Shown piece after piece: positions 16,835 through 23,500 of a stretch of DNA of 25,807 nt; position 1 is the first letter of the stretch, and each line of letters opens with the position of its first letter. Location of the stretch: assembly GCA_964496035.1 (NCBI GenBank), contig CAZBXI010000017.1:1-25807 (forward strand). The letters run 5' to 3'. The notes beneath the pieces were generated by a model that made no database searches, was not told the origin of the DNA, and worked only from the letters and a program-made list of their open reading frames with translations. This stretch comes from EX4484-217-1 sp964496035. Lineage in GTDB: Archaea > Thermoproteota > Thermoprotei_A > EX4484-217-1. Made by a program: the position numbers and the translations under genes.

Positions 16835-17548
16835 TTGAAAATCCTAGTCCTTTCTCAAGGGCTTTTCGGAGATAGAACAGCTAAAACAATTGCTCAAAAA
16901 GGTCCTTCCACATGGGAAGTTAAGCTGGTTCACGTGCCTAAAGTAGATTTCGAGCAAGCATTAGATGAGCCGGAAACAGTACATGTTGAAGGATTAGAGG
17001 AATGCGATTTACTTTTATCACTTTGCGAAGACCCTTCATCAATGCTCCTACTTCCAACAATAGCTAAAAGAACTAAAGCATCATCCATAATAGTAGCTAT
17101 TGACCGTCCAAGGTGGAGCCCTGGACTAGGCTTAGAGGGGCAGGTAAAGGAGGAGCTTAGAAGAGAAAACATTACATGTGTTTTCGCAAGACCTCTATGC
17201 TCGCTCGAACCTGTAGGGGACAGGTATATTGACGAATTCACGAAATATTTTGGCAAACCAGAAGTAGAAATAGAAGTAGATAAAGGCAAAGTAGTATCGG
17301 CTACTGTGAAAAGAAGCGCACCATGCGGCTCAACATACTATGTAGCAGAGAAAATAGTAGGTATTGAAACGAAAGAACTAATTGTTAAAGCAGGATTACT
17401 CCTACACTATTACCCATGCCTAGCATCTATGGAATACGACCCCATATTAGGGGACACCCCGCTACACATAGCAGGGCTTATATTGAAGAAAGCCGTATCT
17501 AAAGCTCTAAGAGAAGCTATTAGGAAACAAAAACTACTTAAAACATAA
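16835..17548 (+). CDS. DUF166 family protein
   Basis: A conserved archaeal protein of unproven function, listed in some databases as a putative thymidylate synthase-like protein; I would not assert that activity. It starts MKILVLSQGLFGDRTA, has an alternating strand/helix core, and in the C-terminal half carries SAPCGSTYYVAEK (about residues 168-180) and LHYYPCLASMEYDP (about 192-205), the two conserved Cys-containing motifs. I placed the start at TTG 16835 because the family begins at this point; a GTG at 16826 would add three residues. It is divergent from the CODH/ACS operon, with 81 bases between the starts, which may mean a shared promoter and a related role in one-carbon metabolism. Confidence 0.82.
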   Translation: MKILVLSQGLFGDRTAKTIAQKGPSTWEVKLVHVPKVDFEQALDEPETVHVEGLEECDLLLSLCEDPSSMLLLPTIAKRTKASSIIVAIDRPRWSPGLGLEGQVKEELRRENITCVFARPLCSLEPVGDRYIDEFTKYFGKPEVEIEVDKGKVVSATVKRSAPCGSTYYVAEKIVGIETKELIVKAGLLLHYYPCLASMEYDPILGDTPLHIAGLILKKAVSKALREAIRKQKLLKT

Positions 17549-17616
17549 CCTCTACAACTTAGGTTCACATGTTTACTCTTCTACACGGCTATTGAGTTTT
17601 TGAGATTCCGTGTAGC

Positions 17617-18561
17617 CTAAATTCTACTCACTAAGACCACTTCGGGACCAAGTATTTTAGGCTCATATTTTTTCAAATATCTTTCATAAATTTTCTTATC
17701 TACATATAAGCGTAGCTTGTTAAAGCCTAGATCCCCAGCTATCTTAAAGATAACGTTTATTGTTAAAGGCAAATATTCAATGCTTCTTAACCAAAGTAGT
17801 AAATTAGCTACATCCCTACGCGACCATATGTTCTCCACTATGTAAGCAGCTTGGAGCTTAGGAACGTATCCCTCATTACGTATCGCCCTAGTTTCTTCTA
17901 TAGCATAACTCCATCTGCTTTTAAGCCATGCGGTAAACGACGATAGTATTCGCGGAGATACAAAAACCAGTTCCTTAACTGTACTGTATTTCTCAGGGAA
18001 AGCTGAAATCTCATAAGAATATGTTTTCTTAAACCCTATTCTTCTAATGTCAAATTCCAAATACACTATATTGTAAGCTACTTCCTCTATTCCGCATTTT
18101 CTGTAGAACTCTATGGCTTCACTAGTAGGCCATACCGCGATAGTATCGCAGTTATGCTTCTTAGCTATTTCAAAAGCTTTACCTATTAGGGCGCGGCCAA
18201 TACCTTTACGCCTGTAATCCTTATGAACCTCAATTACATCAATAAACGCACACTTACCCAGAATGCTTCTTTCTTCACCTATGTAAAGCTCTAATTCGCC
18301 AACAATTTTACCATTCAGCTCTACAACAATAGGGTACTGGCCGTGAACAATAAGATAGTTTAAATGTATAGCACATGTTTCAACGCTCATCCACGGACCT
18401 CCATGGGCGAAACGCTCTTCGATGGTAAGATCTTCATATTTAGCCTCAACTTCTTTACCGTCAATACGCTTGACCCACTTGTCAACATCTGAGCAATGAA
18501 CATCAACTATACCCTTAACGTCATCAAGAGAGGCCATCCTAATAGTAATCATGCGCATCAC
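17617..18561 (-). CDS. GNAT-family N-acetyltransferase with extra C-terminal domain
   Basis: Residues about 1-165 form a GNAT fold that transfers an acetyl group from acetyl-CoA to an amine. The acetyl-CoA-binding loop is RRKGIG at 117-122, preceded by the beta-4 strand AFIDVIEVHKDY and followed by the helix ALIGKAFEIAKKHN; motif B reads EAIEFYRKCGIEEV. Residues about 170-314 are an added domain that I do not recognise, containing ARPL-free hydrophobic strands, SRWSYAIEETRAIRN and a C-terminal LRLYVDKKIYERYLKKY. The substrate is unknown. Several Met codons near the start (M1, M2, M4) make the exact start uncertain by a few residues. A single-gene unit on the minus strand. Confidence 0.85.
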   Translation of the reverse strand: MMRMITIRMASLDDVKGIVDVHCSDVDKWVKRIDGKEVEAKYEDLTIEERFAHGGPWMSVETCAIHLNYLIVHGQYPIVVELNGKIVGELELYIGEERSILGKCAFIDVIEVHKDYRRKGIGRALIGKAFEIAKKHNCDTIAVWPTSEAIEFYRKCGIEEVAYNIVYLEFDIRRIGFKKTYSYEISAFPEKYSTVKELVFVSPRILSSFTAWLKSRWSYAIEETRAIRNEGYVPKLQAAYIVENIWSRRDVANLLLWLRSIEYLPLTINVIFKIAGDLGFNKLRLYVDKKIYERYLKKYEPKILGPEVVLVSRI

Positions 18562-18734
18562 CTTACTTTGTTTAAGTAGCCTAATTACGTTATATCGAGA
18601 ATACTATAAATAGTAAATTGATACTTAAGAAAGCTTAAGGTATACGAGAAAATATATGAGACCATATGAAGGGGAGTTTAAAGTAATACCAGTATTTTAT
18701 GAATTTTTATGCTAATAGAGAGGTTTTATACATC

Positions 18735-19199
18735 ATGGTTACAAATGTGAGAAAAGAAATCGAGAAGTTTGAATGGAAAGTTAGATATGTTCCCCACGAA
18801 ATTATTGAGGACTATAATGCTTGTTATAAGGTTGTATACCATGATAAGGTGATTTATCCCCCTGCAGCAAACAAGCTTGGCATACCGCTGAACGAGATAT
18901 GGCTATCTGAGAGGCTAAGAGAGTATGAAGATTATGTGCTCTTCCACGAGCTCCGCGAAATACAGTACAGATATCAGGGCTATAACGTTAGAGAAGCACA
19001 TCTTAAGGCTAGGATAGATGAGGCACTGAGATTCTGCGGAGACCCCAAATGGATGGAATGCTTCGAGAAGTTTCCAGACTCTAGTGTACCACTTGATTGC
19101 TTAAAAGAACTATGTGGTATAATAAAAAGCAATATAAGGAGTGCTGATACCCTTTACAAATTATTAATAAAATGTATTACCCACCATGGCAAAGCATAA
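18735..19199 (+). CDS. Small protein with HExxE...H motif, possible metal-binding hydrolase
   Basis: I do not recognise the family with certainty. From the chosen start the protein has 154 residues. Its centre reads DYVLFHELREIQYR, then GYNVREAHLKARIDEALRFCGDPKWMECF; the pattern HExxE followed about 14 residues later by EAH resembles zinc-dependent peptidase-like helices, though it is not a standard HExxH site. Four Cys lie in the second half (FCGDPKWMEC, DCLKELC). I prefer ATG 18735, with GAGAGG about 11 bases upstream; an ATG at 18699, close behind a TATA-like GTTTAAAG, would add 12 residues and could be a leaderless start. It stands alone between the GNAT gene and the toxin-antitoxin region. 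Confidence 0.7.
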   Translation: MVTNVRKEIEKFEWKVRYVPHEIIEDYNACYKVVYHDKVIYPPAANKLGIPLNEIWLSERLREYEDYVLFHELREIQYRYQGYNVREAHLKARIDEALRFCGDPKWMECFEKFPDSSVPLDCLKELCGIIKSNIRSADTLYKLLIKCITHHGKA

Positions 19200-19578
19200 T
19201 TAGACCATGTATAGCTTTCAACTTATTTAATTAAACTAGGTGAGACGTAGAAATCAAGGTAGAAATAAACTTAGAGACACTGTTGTTAAAGATGTTAAAG
19301 AAATAGTACGTGGCTGAGATTTGAACCCTCCGGAATCACAGGCTTAGAACCAGAATAGTATGCAAGAAAAATATATCAAGCAATATGTTAGAGTTTCCAA
19401 TGCTTACCTATCCTCTATCTTTCCTACGTAGGAGTTTCTCTCTGAAAAAACGTTTCCACATCCGCCTTCATACATCTTTGTGACGAACCTTACATTATTG
19501 CTTTATGCTTGTTTTCCAGCATACTCAGTCAATCGTTTACGTAGAAATAAATCGCATAATACTGTTTCAATAGTGTTC
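19200..19578. other. Intergenic region, no intact gene
   Basis: Apart from repeat copy A, I see no gene in these 379 bases. The bases just left of the repeat encode, in one frame, GRNKLRDTVVKDVKEIVRG and a stop. This could be the end of a vanished gene, but there is no start and I cannot assign it. Confidence 0.4.
19308..19356 (-). repeat. tRNA 3'-half-like repeat, copy A (degenerate)
   Basis: On the minus strand this reads TTCTGGTTCTAAGCCTGTGAT, then GGGTTCAAATCTCAGCCACG. It matches the other three copies from the anticodon-arm region to the acceptor 3' strand, but the T-stem no longer pairs well. No tRNA 5' half is present. The right-hand 65-bp-spaced module found in copies B-D is not recognisable here. 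The most decayed copy with B; it marks the left edge of the accessory region. Confidence 0.65.
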
Positions 19579-20019
19579 CTAAGCGTATTGTGTGACAGTA
19601 AATGGATTACTTATAGAGCGTGCTCTTTGCTTAGCACGTACCAGGTTAAGTATAAATCTTAAGAAGTACTCAACAGCCTTTATGGGATCTTCAGGTAGAT
19701 AGCTTTCCTCAATTCTGTCTTCGCTACCTCTATGAAAGTGTTTTGGAAACGTTCTTACATGCTGATGTTTTTTATGGGGTGCATTGTCATGCCTATAAAC
19801 TGTTCCATTAATATGCCTTCTCTCATAGTGTAAGCTATAACGTCCACTAGAACTCCAATAAATATCAAGGAAGCTACTATCGATAAAAACAACACGTATC
19901 TTCACTACTACTCCGGAAGGTAATTCCGCTTTCGTAACTTCACGTATGAAATCTCTATATTTCTTCAAAGCAATTGTTGAAAGGTAATTGTATATGGTCT
20001 CAAGTATGTCCTCTTTCAA
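19579..20019 (-). CDS. tumE: TumE-family toxin
   Basis: The probable toxin of a two-gene toxin-antitoxin system. The 146-residue protein shows the TumE/DUF6516 pattern: a beta-rich N-terminal half with SSFLDIYWSSSGRYSLHYE, then YRHDNAPH at about 75-82, and FPKHFHRGSED at about 91-101, rich in His that are likely functional. It ends with a helical region (PIKAVEYFLRFILNLVRAKQ). The start is two bases after the antitoxin stop, so the two are coupled. The molecular target of this family is not established to my knowledge. It lies between tRNA-like repeat copies A and B, as cargo of that interval. Confidence 0.8.
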   Translation of the reverse strand: MKEDILETIYNYLSTIALKKYRDFIREVTKAELPSGVVVKIRVVFIDSSFLDIYWSSSGRYSLHYERRHINGTVYRHDNAPHKKHQHVRTFPKHFHRGSEDRIEESYLPEDPIKAVEYFLRFILNLVRAKQRARSISNPFTVTQYA

Positions 20020-20021
20020 CT

Positions 20022-20297
20022 TTAAAGCCTCAAAGCTTCACTAAGTTTTTTCTTTTCTTCGAGAAGTCTTTCTAATGTTATCAAGTCTTCCCAGGCAGGA
20101 TGTTCAGAAACTTTACCCCTACGTATATATTCCTCCAACTCTTCAGCGCTTCGAACATCGTATTTGGCGAGTATCTCAGCTATCTCAGCCTCTACAAGAG
20201 CAAGCCTACGTTTAAGCCAAATCTCTACAGCTTCGCGTTCAAGCTTCTCCGGTGGAATTCCTAAACGATGCGCTACAATGTCAACAACTCTGGCCAT
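20022..20297 (-). CDS. tumA: Antitoxin partner of TumE
   Basis: A 91-residue, highly charged and largely helical protein (heptad-like stretches ALVEAEIAEILAKYDVRSAEELEEYI and LERLLEEKKKLSEAL). The N-terminal MARVVDIVAHRLGIPPEKLEREAVEIWLKRR resembles a short DNA-binding or dimerisation segment. By position directly before tumE it is the antitoxin and likely autorepressor. I chose ATG 20297; a GTG four codons earlier is also in frame. The promoter and leader are closely similar to those of the VapB gene at 22886-23089, although the proteins are unrelated after the first residues. Confidence 0.72.
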   Translation of the reverse strand: MARVVDIVAHRLGIPPEKLEREAVEIWLKRRLALVEAEIAEILAKYDVRSAEELEEYIRRGKVSEHPAWEDLITLERLLEEKKKLSEALRL

Positions 20298-20314
20298 ATC
20301 TCTACCCACATATA

Positions 20315-20341
20315 ACTTCGTGCGAAGTGCAATAAGCTTAG
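20315..20341 (-). promoter_or_regulatory. Promoter and operator-like palindrome of the TumA-TumE operon
   Basis: On the minus strand a TATA-like TAAGCTTATTG (20331-20341) is followed by a perfect inverted repeat, ACTTCG-TG-CGAAGT in plus-strand reading (20315-20328). The repeat lies between the TATA element and the expected start of transcription, where a repressor would block RNA polymerase. The same TATA sequence occurs before both VapB genes in this window. Confidence 0.55.
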
Positions 20342-20442
20342 TGGAAATATTACTGAGGGCTAACTAGGATTACAAGTTCTTGCATGTAACCGAAAGTAGT
20401 AATATGGGTAACCATTTAAATCCCATATGGAATTTCTGGGTA

Positions 20443-20690
20443 AAGAAGATTTTTCATTGTTTAATGCAGCCGAGGGTTTGAACAGAGATTACAGGCTTAG
20501 AGGTCGGAACAGTATGTGTGAATTCATATAAAGTGGTATGAAGGGTCTTCTAAGGCGATAATTAATGCGTATAGCTGTAGAAGCTATTATTTGATGGTCC
20601 ATATGAAAGGTTATTGATTCATGTCCGTTTGCTGGTTGTCTCTATTTCTCTTATCTTGTCTGACGGGATTCCATTTTAGATTACTTTTAT
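20443..20690 (-). repeat. tRNA 3'-half-like repeat unit, copy B (degenerate)
   Basis: The tRNA-like part (20465-20509) keeps TGTTCAAACCC and TCTAAGCCTGT on the minus strand, but the T-stem no longer pairs and the acceptor strand has changed (CGGCTGCA). To its right is the shared module: GTATGAAGGGT at 20536 and ATATGAAAGGT at 20601, exactly 65 bp apart, with TTGATGGNCC just before the second. Similarity to copy C continues about 60 bp further right (CCGTTTGCT, CTTATCTTGTCT) and about 25 bp left (TTCATTGTTTAATG), so a unit of about 250 bp was duplicated. Confidence 0.7.
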
Positions 20691-20707
20691 CCCAATTACC
20701 TTACTGG

Positions 20708-20718
20708 CGCTAATAGCG
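20708..20718. repeat. Short inverted repeat CGCTA-A-TAGCG
   Basis: A perfect 5-bp inverted repeat around a single A. On the minus strand it lies just after a strong AGGAGGTG ribosome-binding-like sequence (20727-20734) and a GTG that opens only 15 codons. That open stretch may be the stump of a lost toxin gene downstream of the small gene at 20796-20960. Confidence 0.4.
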
Positions 20719-20781
20719 GCCACTATTATCCACCTCCTAATAGCATAGATGTAGTTAGTGGTTCACGATACTGGCGTTAGT

Positions 20782-20800
20782 GGTAGATACTGTATCTACC
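20782..20800. repeat. 19-bp perfect palindrome
   Basis: GGTAGATAC-T-GTATCTACC has perfect 9-bp arms around one central base. It overlaps the stop codon of the small minus-strand gene at 20796-20960. It could be a terminator hairpin or a site for a dimeric DNA-binding protein; no T-run follows on either strand, so a binding site is favoured. Confidence 0.7.
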
Positions 20801-20960
20801 TCCTCTCGCTAAGAAACTCCTTTAGCATGTCCTCCTTTACTTTCTCGGAGTACTTTTCTAAAACCTTGTCAAGACCCATGTATGGTCTAGGACTTGGTGT
20901 AGTGAGAAGCTTCTTGAGAACTCTCCTAGAGATACGTAGCTTTACAGTACTACTTACCAC
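20796..20960 (-). CDS. Small possible antitoxin (54 residues)
   Basis: GTG start about nine bases behind GGTGAGG, ending at TAG 20796. The protein begins MVSSTVKLRISRRVLKKLL, like the strand-helix start of ribbon-helix-helix antitoxins, and ends with a charged helix (DKVLEKYSEKVKEDMLKEF LSERR). No toxin follows; only a 15-codon stump behind a strong ribosome-binding-like site is found downstream. I suggest an orphan antitoxin left after toxin loss. The family is not certain. Confidence 0.4.
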   Translation of the reverse strand: MVSSTVKLRISRRVLKKLLTTPSPRPYMGLDKVLEKYSEKVKEDMLKEFLSERR

Positions 20961-20984
20961 AATTACTCCCTCACCATAGCTTAT

Positions 20985-21125
20985 CTACAACCACATTATT
21001 AAGTCAACTACAACATTTTCCAACTCCACAAAGAAATCTTTACTACACCCATAAACCTCTTGTAACACCCTTTCCATTCCCTCATCAGCACCTACTCGCG
21101 CTCTTATAGCCCTAGCTAAGCCCAC
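20985..21125 (-). CDS. Very short open frame (46 residues), uncertain
   Basis: A GTG at 21125 opens MGLARAIRARVGADEG and continues to MERVLQEVYGCSKDFF and a TAG at 20985, 24 bases before the small antitoxin-like gene. Composition looks protein-like, and it would form an operon with that gene. No ribosome-binding site is clear. It may be the tail of a broken gene rather than a complete one. Confidence 0.25.
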   Translation of the reverse strand: MGLARAIRARVGADEGMERVLQEVYGCSKDFFVELENVVVDLIMWL

Positions 21126-21208
21126 ATATGACTACAGGTTCTCCATGTTTTTACTAAGGTATGTCTCTACTTAGCACATATTGCTTTATGAAGTTTTTCT
21201 ATTCCACG

Positions 21209-21664
21209 TTATACCTGTCTTAGAATTTTACGTAGCTTCTCATAGTCCTTAACTAGATGGTAGGCTTCTACTCCTGCTTTTTCAGCATTACTTTTCATAA
21301 CACTATCATTTGTTACTAAGATGGCATCGACGAGTTTAGCTGTTGCTATGTAGTAAGCGTCGATTGCTCTACAACCTGTCTTTAGGGCTGTGGCTTTAGC
21401 TTCTGAATGAAGCTCATCTTCTTTAATCATAGCTACATGGTTAAGTATTACTTTAAGAATTCCTGTAACATACTTAGGCTCTATATATCTAACCAGAATC
21501 GCGCAGAGTTCAACTTCGAAAACAAATGGTTCGTAAACTATAGCACCTTTATCTGATAGCTTATTTAGAAACTCAACCGCTATCTTATGCCTATTCTCCT
21601 TACCCTTAACGACAATGAAGTAGTCTACAAATACACTAACATCTATGACCATAGACTTCAACAT
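21209..21664 (-). CDS. vapC: VapC-type PIN-domain ribonuclease toxin
   Basis: A Mg-dependent RNase toxin of the PIN fold, 151 residues. Acidic site residues are D8 (MVIDVSVFVDYF), E50/E52 in the helix FVFEVELCAIL, D102 (CRAIDAYYIATAKL) and D120 (ILVTNDSV). The ATG at 21664 lies four bases after GGTAG and four bases after the antitoxin stop; a second ATG at 21652 begins exactly at the canonical PIN start and is possible. Paired with the DUF104 antitoxin immediately upstream. It lies between tRNA-like repeat copies B and C. Confidence 0.9.
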   Translation of the reverse strand: MLKSMVIDVSVFVDYFIVVKGKENRHKIAVEFLNKLSDKGAIVYEPFVFEVELCAILVRYIEPKYVTGILKVILNHVAMIKEDELHSEAKATALKTGCRAIDAYYIATAKLVDAILVTNDSVMKSNAEKAGVEAYHLVKDYEKLRKILRQV

Positions 21665-21668
21665 CTAA

Positions 21669-21857
21669 CTACCTTCTCTCACTACTTAATTTCTCAACGG
21701 GATCTTCCCTAGTCTTAACAATAATCTTTGGTACCTCCTCCTTAAAGCCTGCAAAGTTCTTTAGAACCACAATAACTTCCTCTCCTTCTTTAAGATCCAG
21801 TTTTTCTAATGGTTTTAAAACACCATTCTCGTATCTAGCACGAACAATTCTAGCCAT
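21669..21857 (-). CDS. vapB: VapB antitoxin, DUF104 (AF2212-like) family
   Basis: A 62-residue antitoxin. Residues 1-31 (MARIVRARYENGVLKPLEKL then DLKEGEEVIVV) are the DUF104 strand-rich DNA-binding/dimer part. The remaining half (about 32-62) is a charged tail that should wrap the PIN toxin encoded four bases downstream. The first 30 residues are almost identical to the antitoxin at 22886-23089, also at DNA level, while the tails are unrelated. Confidence 0.88.
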   Translation of the reverse strand: MARIVRARYENGVLKPLEKLDLKEGEEVIVVLKNFAGFKEEVPKIIVKTREDPVEKLSSERR

Positions 21858-21876
21858 ATCCTTAACCTATACGTAA

Positions 21877-21902
21877 CTATATTATAGAACACAATAAGTT
21901 TA
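21877..21902 (-). promoter_or_regulatory. Promoter and operator-like palindrome of the first VapBC operon
   Basis: A TATA-like TAAACTTATTG on the minus strand (21892-21902) is followed by a perfect inverted repeat CTATA-T-TATAG in plus-strand reading (21877-21887). This is the same arrangement as before tumA, but with a different palindrome. Confidence 0.5.
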
Positions 21903-22094
21903 GCGGAGCTAAGAATCTGAAGCAAATACTAAACATTCATTAATATTAGACTTACTGGAGCCCATTAAATTGGCTTCAACCATATAGGTATGTCCAATAT
22001 ATACGTACTCGAATTTAAAGTCATCAGTTCTGATGTGCACGTCTAAGAACAGTAATATAAGTGGGTATTTGGGTCTCGCTTAGAGTTATTAGGG

Positions 22095-22390
22095 GTTAAG
22101 AAGAGGTTTCTATTGTTTAGTGTGGCGGCCGGGATTTGAACCCGGGATCACCGGCTTTCCACGGCCCTTCAGGCTTGGGGATCAGAACAATATGCAAGAA
22201 TTCATAACACTAAATATTTTCGTTTCACTCGATATGAAAGTGCTGCAGAGACGATAATCAACATACATAGCCATAGATGCCATTACTTGATGGTTGATAT
22301 GAAAGGTTATGGCATCTACCCGTTTGCTACTAGTGCTTATTATATCTTGTCTACGTAGAGTTTTCATTCTAGGGACATCTCTATACCTAC
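22095..22390 (-). repeat. tRNA 3'-half-like repeat unit, copy C
   Basis: This contains a well-preserved tRNA 3' portion (22121-22157) and, to the right, the shared module with ATATGAAAG at 22232 and ATATGAAAGGT at 22297, again exactly 65 bp apart. Compared with copy D there are 19 extra bases (22156-22174), bounded by GGC on both sides, inside the anticodon-arm region. Similarity to copy B extends to about 22390 on the right and about 22095 on the left. Confidence 0.75.
22121..22157 (-). tRNA. tRNA 3' portion only (T-arm and acceptor 3' strand), copy C
   Basis: On the minus strand: anticodon-stem 3' strand GCCGG, variable bases TGATC, T-stem CCGGG / CCCGG around TTCAAAT, acceptor strand CCGCCAC, discriminator A. 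No CCA is encoded (CTA follows). A matching 5' acceptor strand (GTGGCGG) or D-arm is not found nearby on this strand, so it is not a complete gene. Either a leftover of tRNA-targeted integration or a split-tRNA 3' piece. Confidence 0.5.
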
Positions 22391-22439
22391 CTTCTTACGT
22401 ATGCTCTGCTGTAATGGGGTGGTCTGGTAGTGTAGTAGT

Positions 22440-22886
22440 TCAGGGAACTACCTTTAGCCATGGGACTCTCTTAAAATCTTCGTCAAAGGTAACTATTGTG
22501 TTAATACCGTGGTTTCTACAGGTTATAGCGATAAGAGCATCGCTTGGCATGAGGTTGTACTTAGTCGCTATCTCTACAAGCTCTTTATAGCTACCTTCAT
22601 CTCTTAGAACCTCTACACCTAGCTTCTCTATAAACTTGCTTAGAGAGTTGATTACATCTTCGAAGTCTCTGTACCCTCTACTCCCTATGTACTTTCTTAG
22701 ATCTTCAATCCTCTTTACGCCTAAATCCCTCCATGCCTTCATTCTCACTAAGGTAAAGAGTGCTTCGTCGATAACTCTAAGACTGGTTACGAGTTCTTCG
22801 CTCTGTAGGTAGGTCTCTACGGTAGTAGCGTACGGCTCTACACCATGTAGATAGTAGACAATAACGTTTGTATCCAGGAATAACAT
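22440..22886 (-). CDS. vapC: VapC-type PIN-domain ribonuclease toxin
   Basis: A second PIN-domain toxin, 148 residues from the start chosen. Acidic residues: D5 (MLFLDTNVIVYYL), E41 (VIDEALFTLVRMK), D116 (LMPSDALIAITCRNHG) and D135 (IVTFDEDFKRV), the full PIN set. The ATG overlaps the antitoxin stop by one base (TAATG) and has GGAGG about seven bases upstream, so the longer open frame reaching 22991 is not the real start. The interval between repeat copies C and D carries this pair plus the ABC exporter. Confidence 0.92.
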   Translation of the reverse strand: MLFLDTNVIVYYLHGVEPYATTVETYLQSEELVTSLRVIDEALFTLVRMKAWRDLGVKRIEDLRKYIGSRGYRDFEDVINSLSKFIEKLGVEVLRDEGSYKELVEIATKYNLMPSDALIAITCRNHGINTIVTFDEDFKRVPWLKVVP

Positions 22887-23089
22887 TACTGAGCCTCCGC
22901 CTCTAACATAAACCTGTTCAGCAACTCTCTCGAAGCAGGTCCAAGTACACCTCTTAGCTCTCTCAGTACTCTTCTTCTCTCCTCTAAACACTCAATCCTA
23001 ACAATAACTTCCTCTCCTTCTTTAAGATCCAGTTTTTCTAATGGTTTCAGAACACCATTCTCATATCTGGCACGAACAACTCTAGTCAT
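22886..23089 (-). CDS. vapB: VapB antitoxin, DUF104 (AF2212-like) family
   Basis: A 67-residue antitoxin. It starts MTRVVRARYENGVLKPLEKL followed by DLKEGEEVIV, nearly the same as the antitoxin at 21669-21857. It then switches to an unrelated helical, Arg/Leu-rich tail (ECLEERRRVLRELRG, then NRFMLEAEAQ) that should match its own toxin. An ATG four codons earlier (23101) is in frame, but the sequence GGGTAGGGAT between the two looks more like the ribosome-binding site. Confidence 0.87.
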   Translation of the reverse strand: MTRVVRARYENGVLKPLEKLDLKEGEEVIVRIECLEERRRVLRELRGVLGPASRELLNRFMLEAEAQ

Positions 23090-23106
23090 ATCCCTACCCA
23101 TATATA

Positions 23107-23132
23107 GCTTTGTGTGAAGCTCAATAAGCTTA
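23107..23132 (-). promoter_or_regulatory. Promoter and operator-like palindrome of the second VapBC operon
   Basis: A TATA-like TAAGCTTATTG on the minus strand (23122-23132) is identical to that before tumA. It is followed by an imperfect inverted repeat GCTT-N6-AAGC (23107-23120) in the same place as the tumA palindrome. Confidence 0.5.
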
Positions 23133-23500
23133 GTGGATACACCTAAACACTAAACAGTAGAGACGGTAGTCCTTAGTATGTGCGGCTGAAGATGACATTA
23201 TAAATAGCCTTTTATACGCAGTATAAAGTTGTTGAGCTCGGAAGGATCAACCCTTACTGTTGTTTACGTAGCTATTAGGTTGTTGTTCACGCTTAACAGA
23301 GCTTATACAAGGAGGACTTAAGTCTTGAGGAGCTACTTGAAGCAACATAAATATTCATACTGGTTAGAGGTGCTGATACGTAATGAGTTTGTACAGTGTC
23401 GTTAAGTTACTTGGGAGGTGATGCTTTCATAAGTTTATTGTTAAAGCGTTAACTTAATTAAGTTTTAATGAATTGTCAGTTTAATGATTAGGCGACTAGC
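23133..23500. other. Intergenic region upstream of ABC exporter
   Basis: No convincing gene. On the plus strand there is a strong ribosome-binding-like GGGAGGTGAT (about 23410-23419) followed only by ATG-CTT-TCA-stop. A TATA-like TTAACTTAATTAAGTTTTAA (about 23449-23468) is the likely promoter of the ABC exporter; transcription would begin about 15 bases before its ATG. A TTG-started frame at 23233 opens only about 30 codons. Confidence 0.45.

Noticed and set aside
22309..22590. Plus-strand 93-codon frame running from repeat copy C into vapC
   Set aside because: It begins within the repeat, has no ribosome-binding site and overlaps the VapC coding region antisense.
22887..22991. N-terminal extension of the second VapC
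   Set aside because: The extra 35 residues overlap the antitoxin coding region in another frame; the PIN domain starts at 22886 with its own ribosome-binding site and a TAATG overlap.
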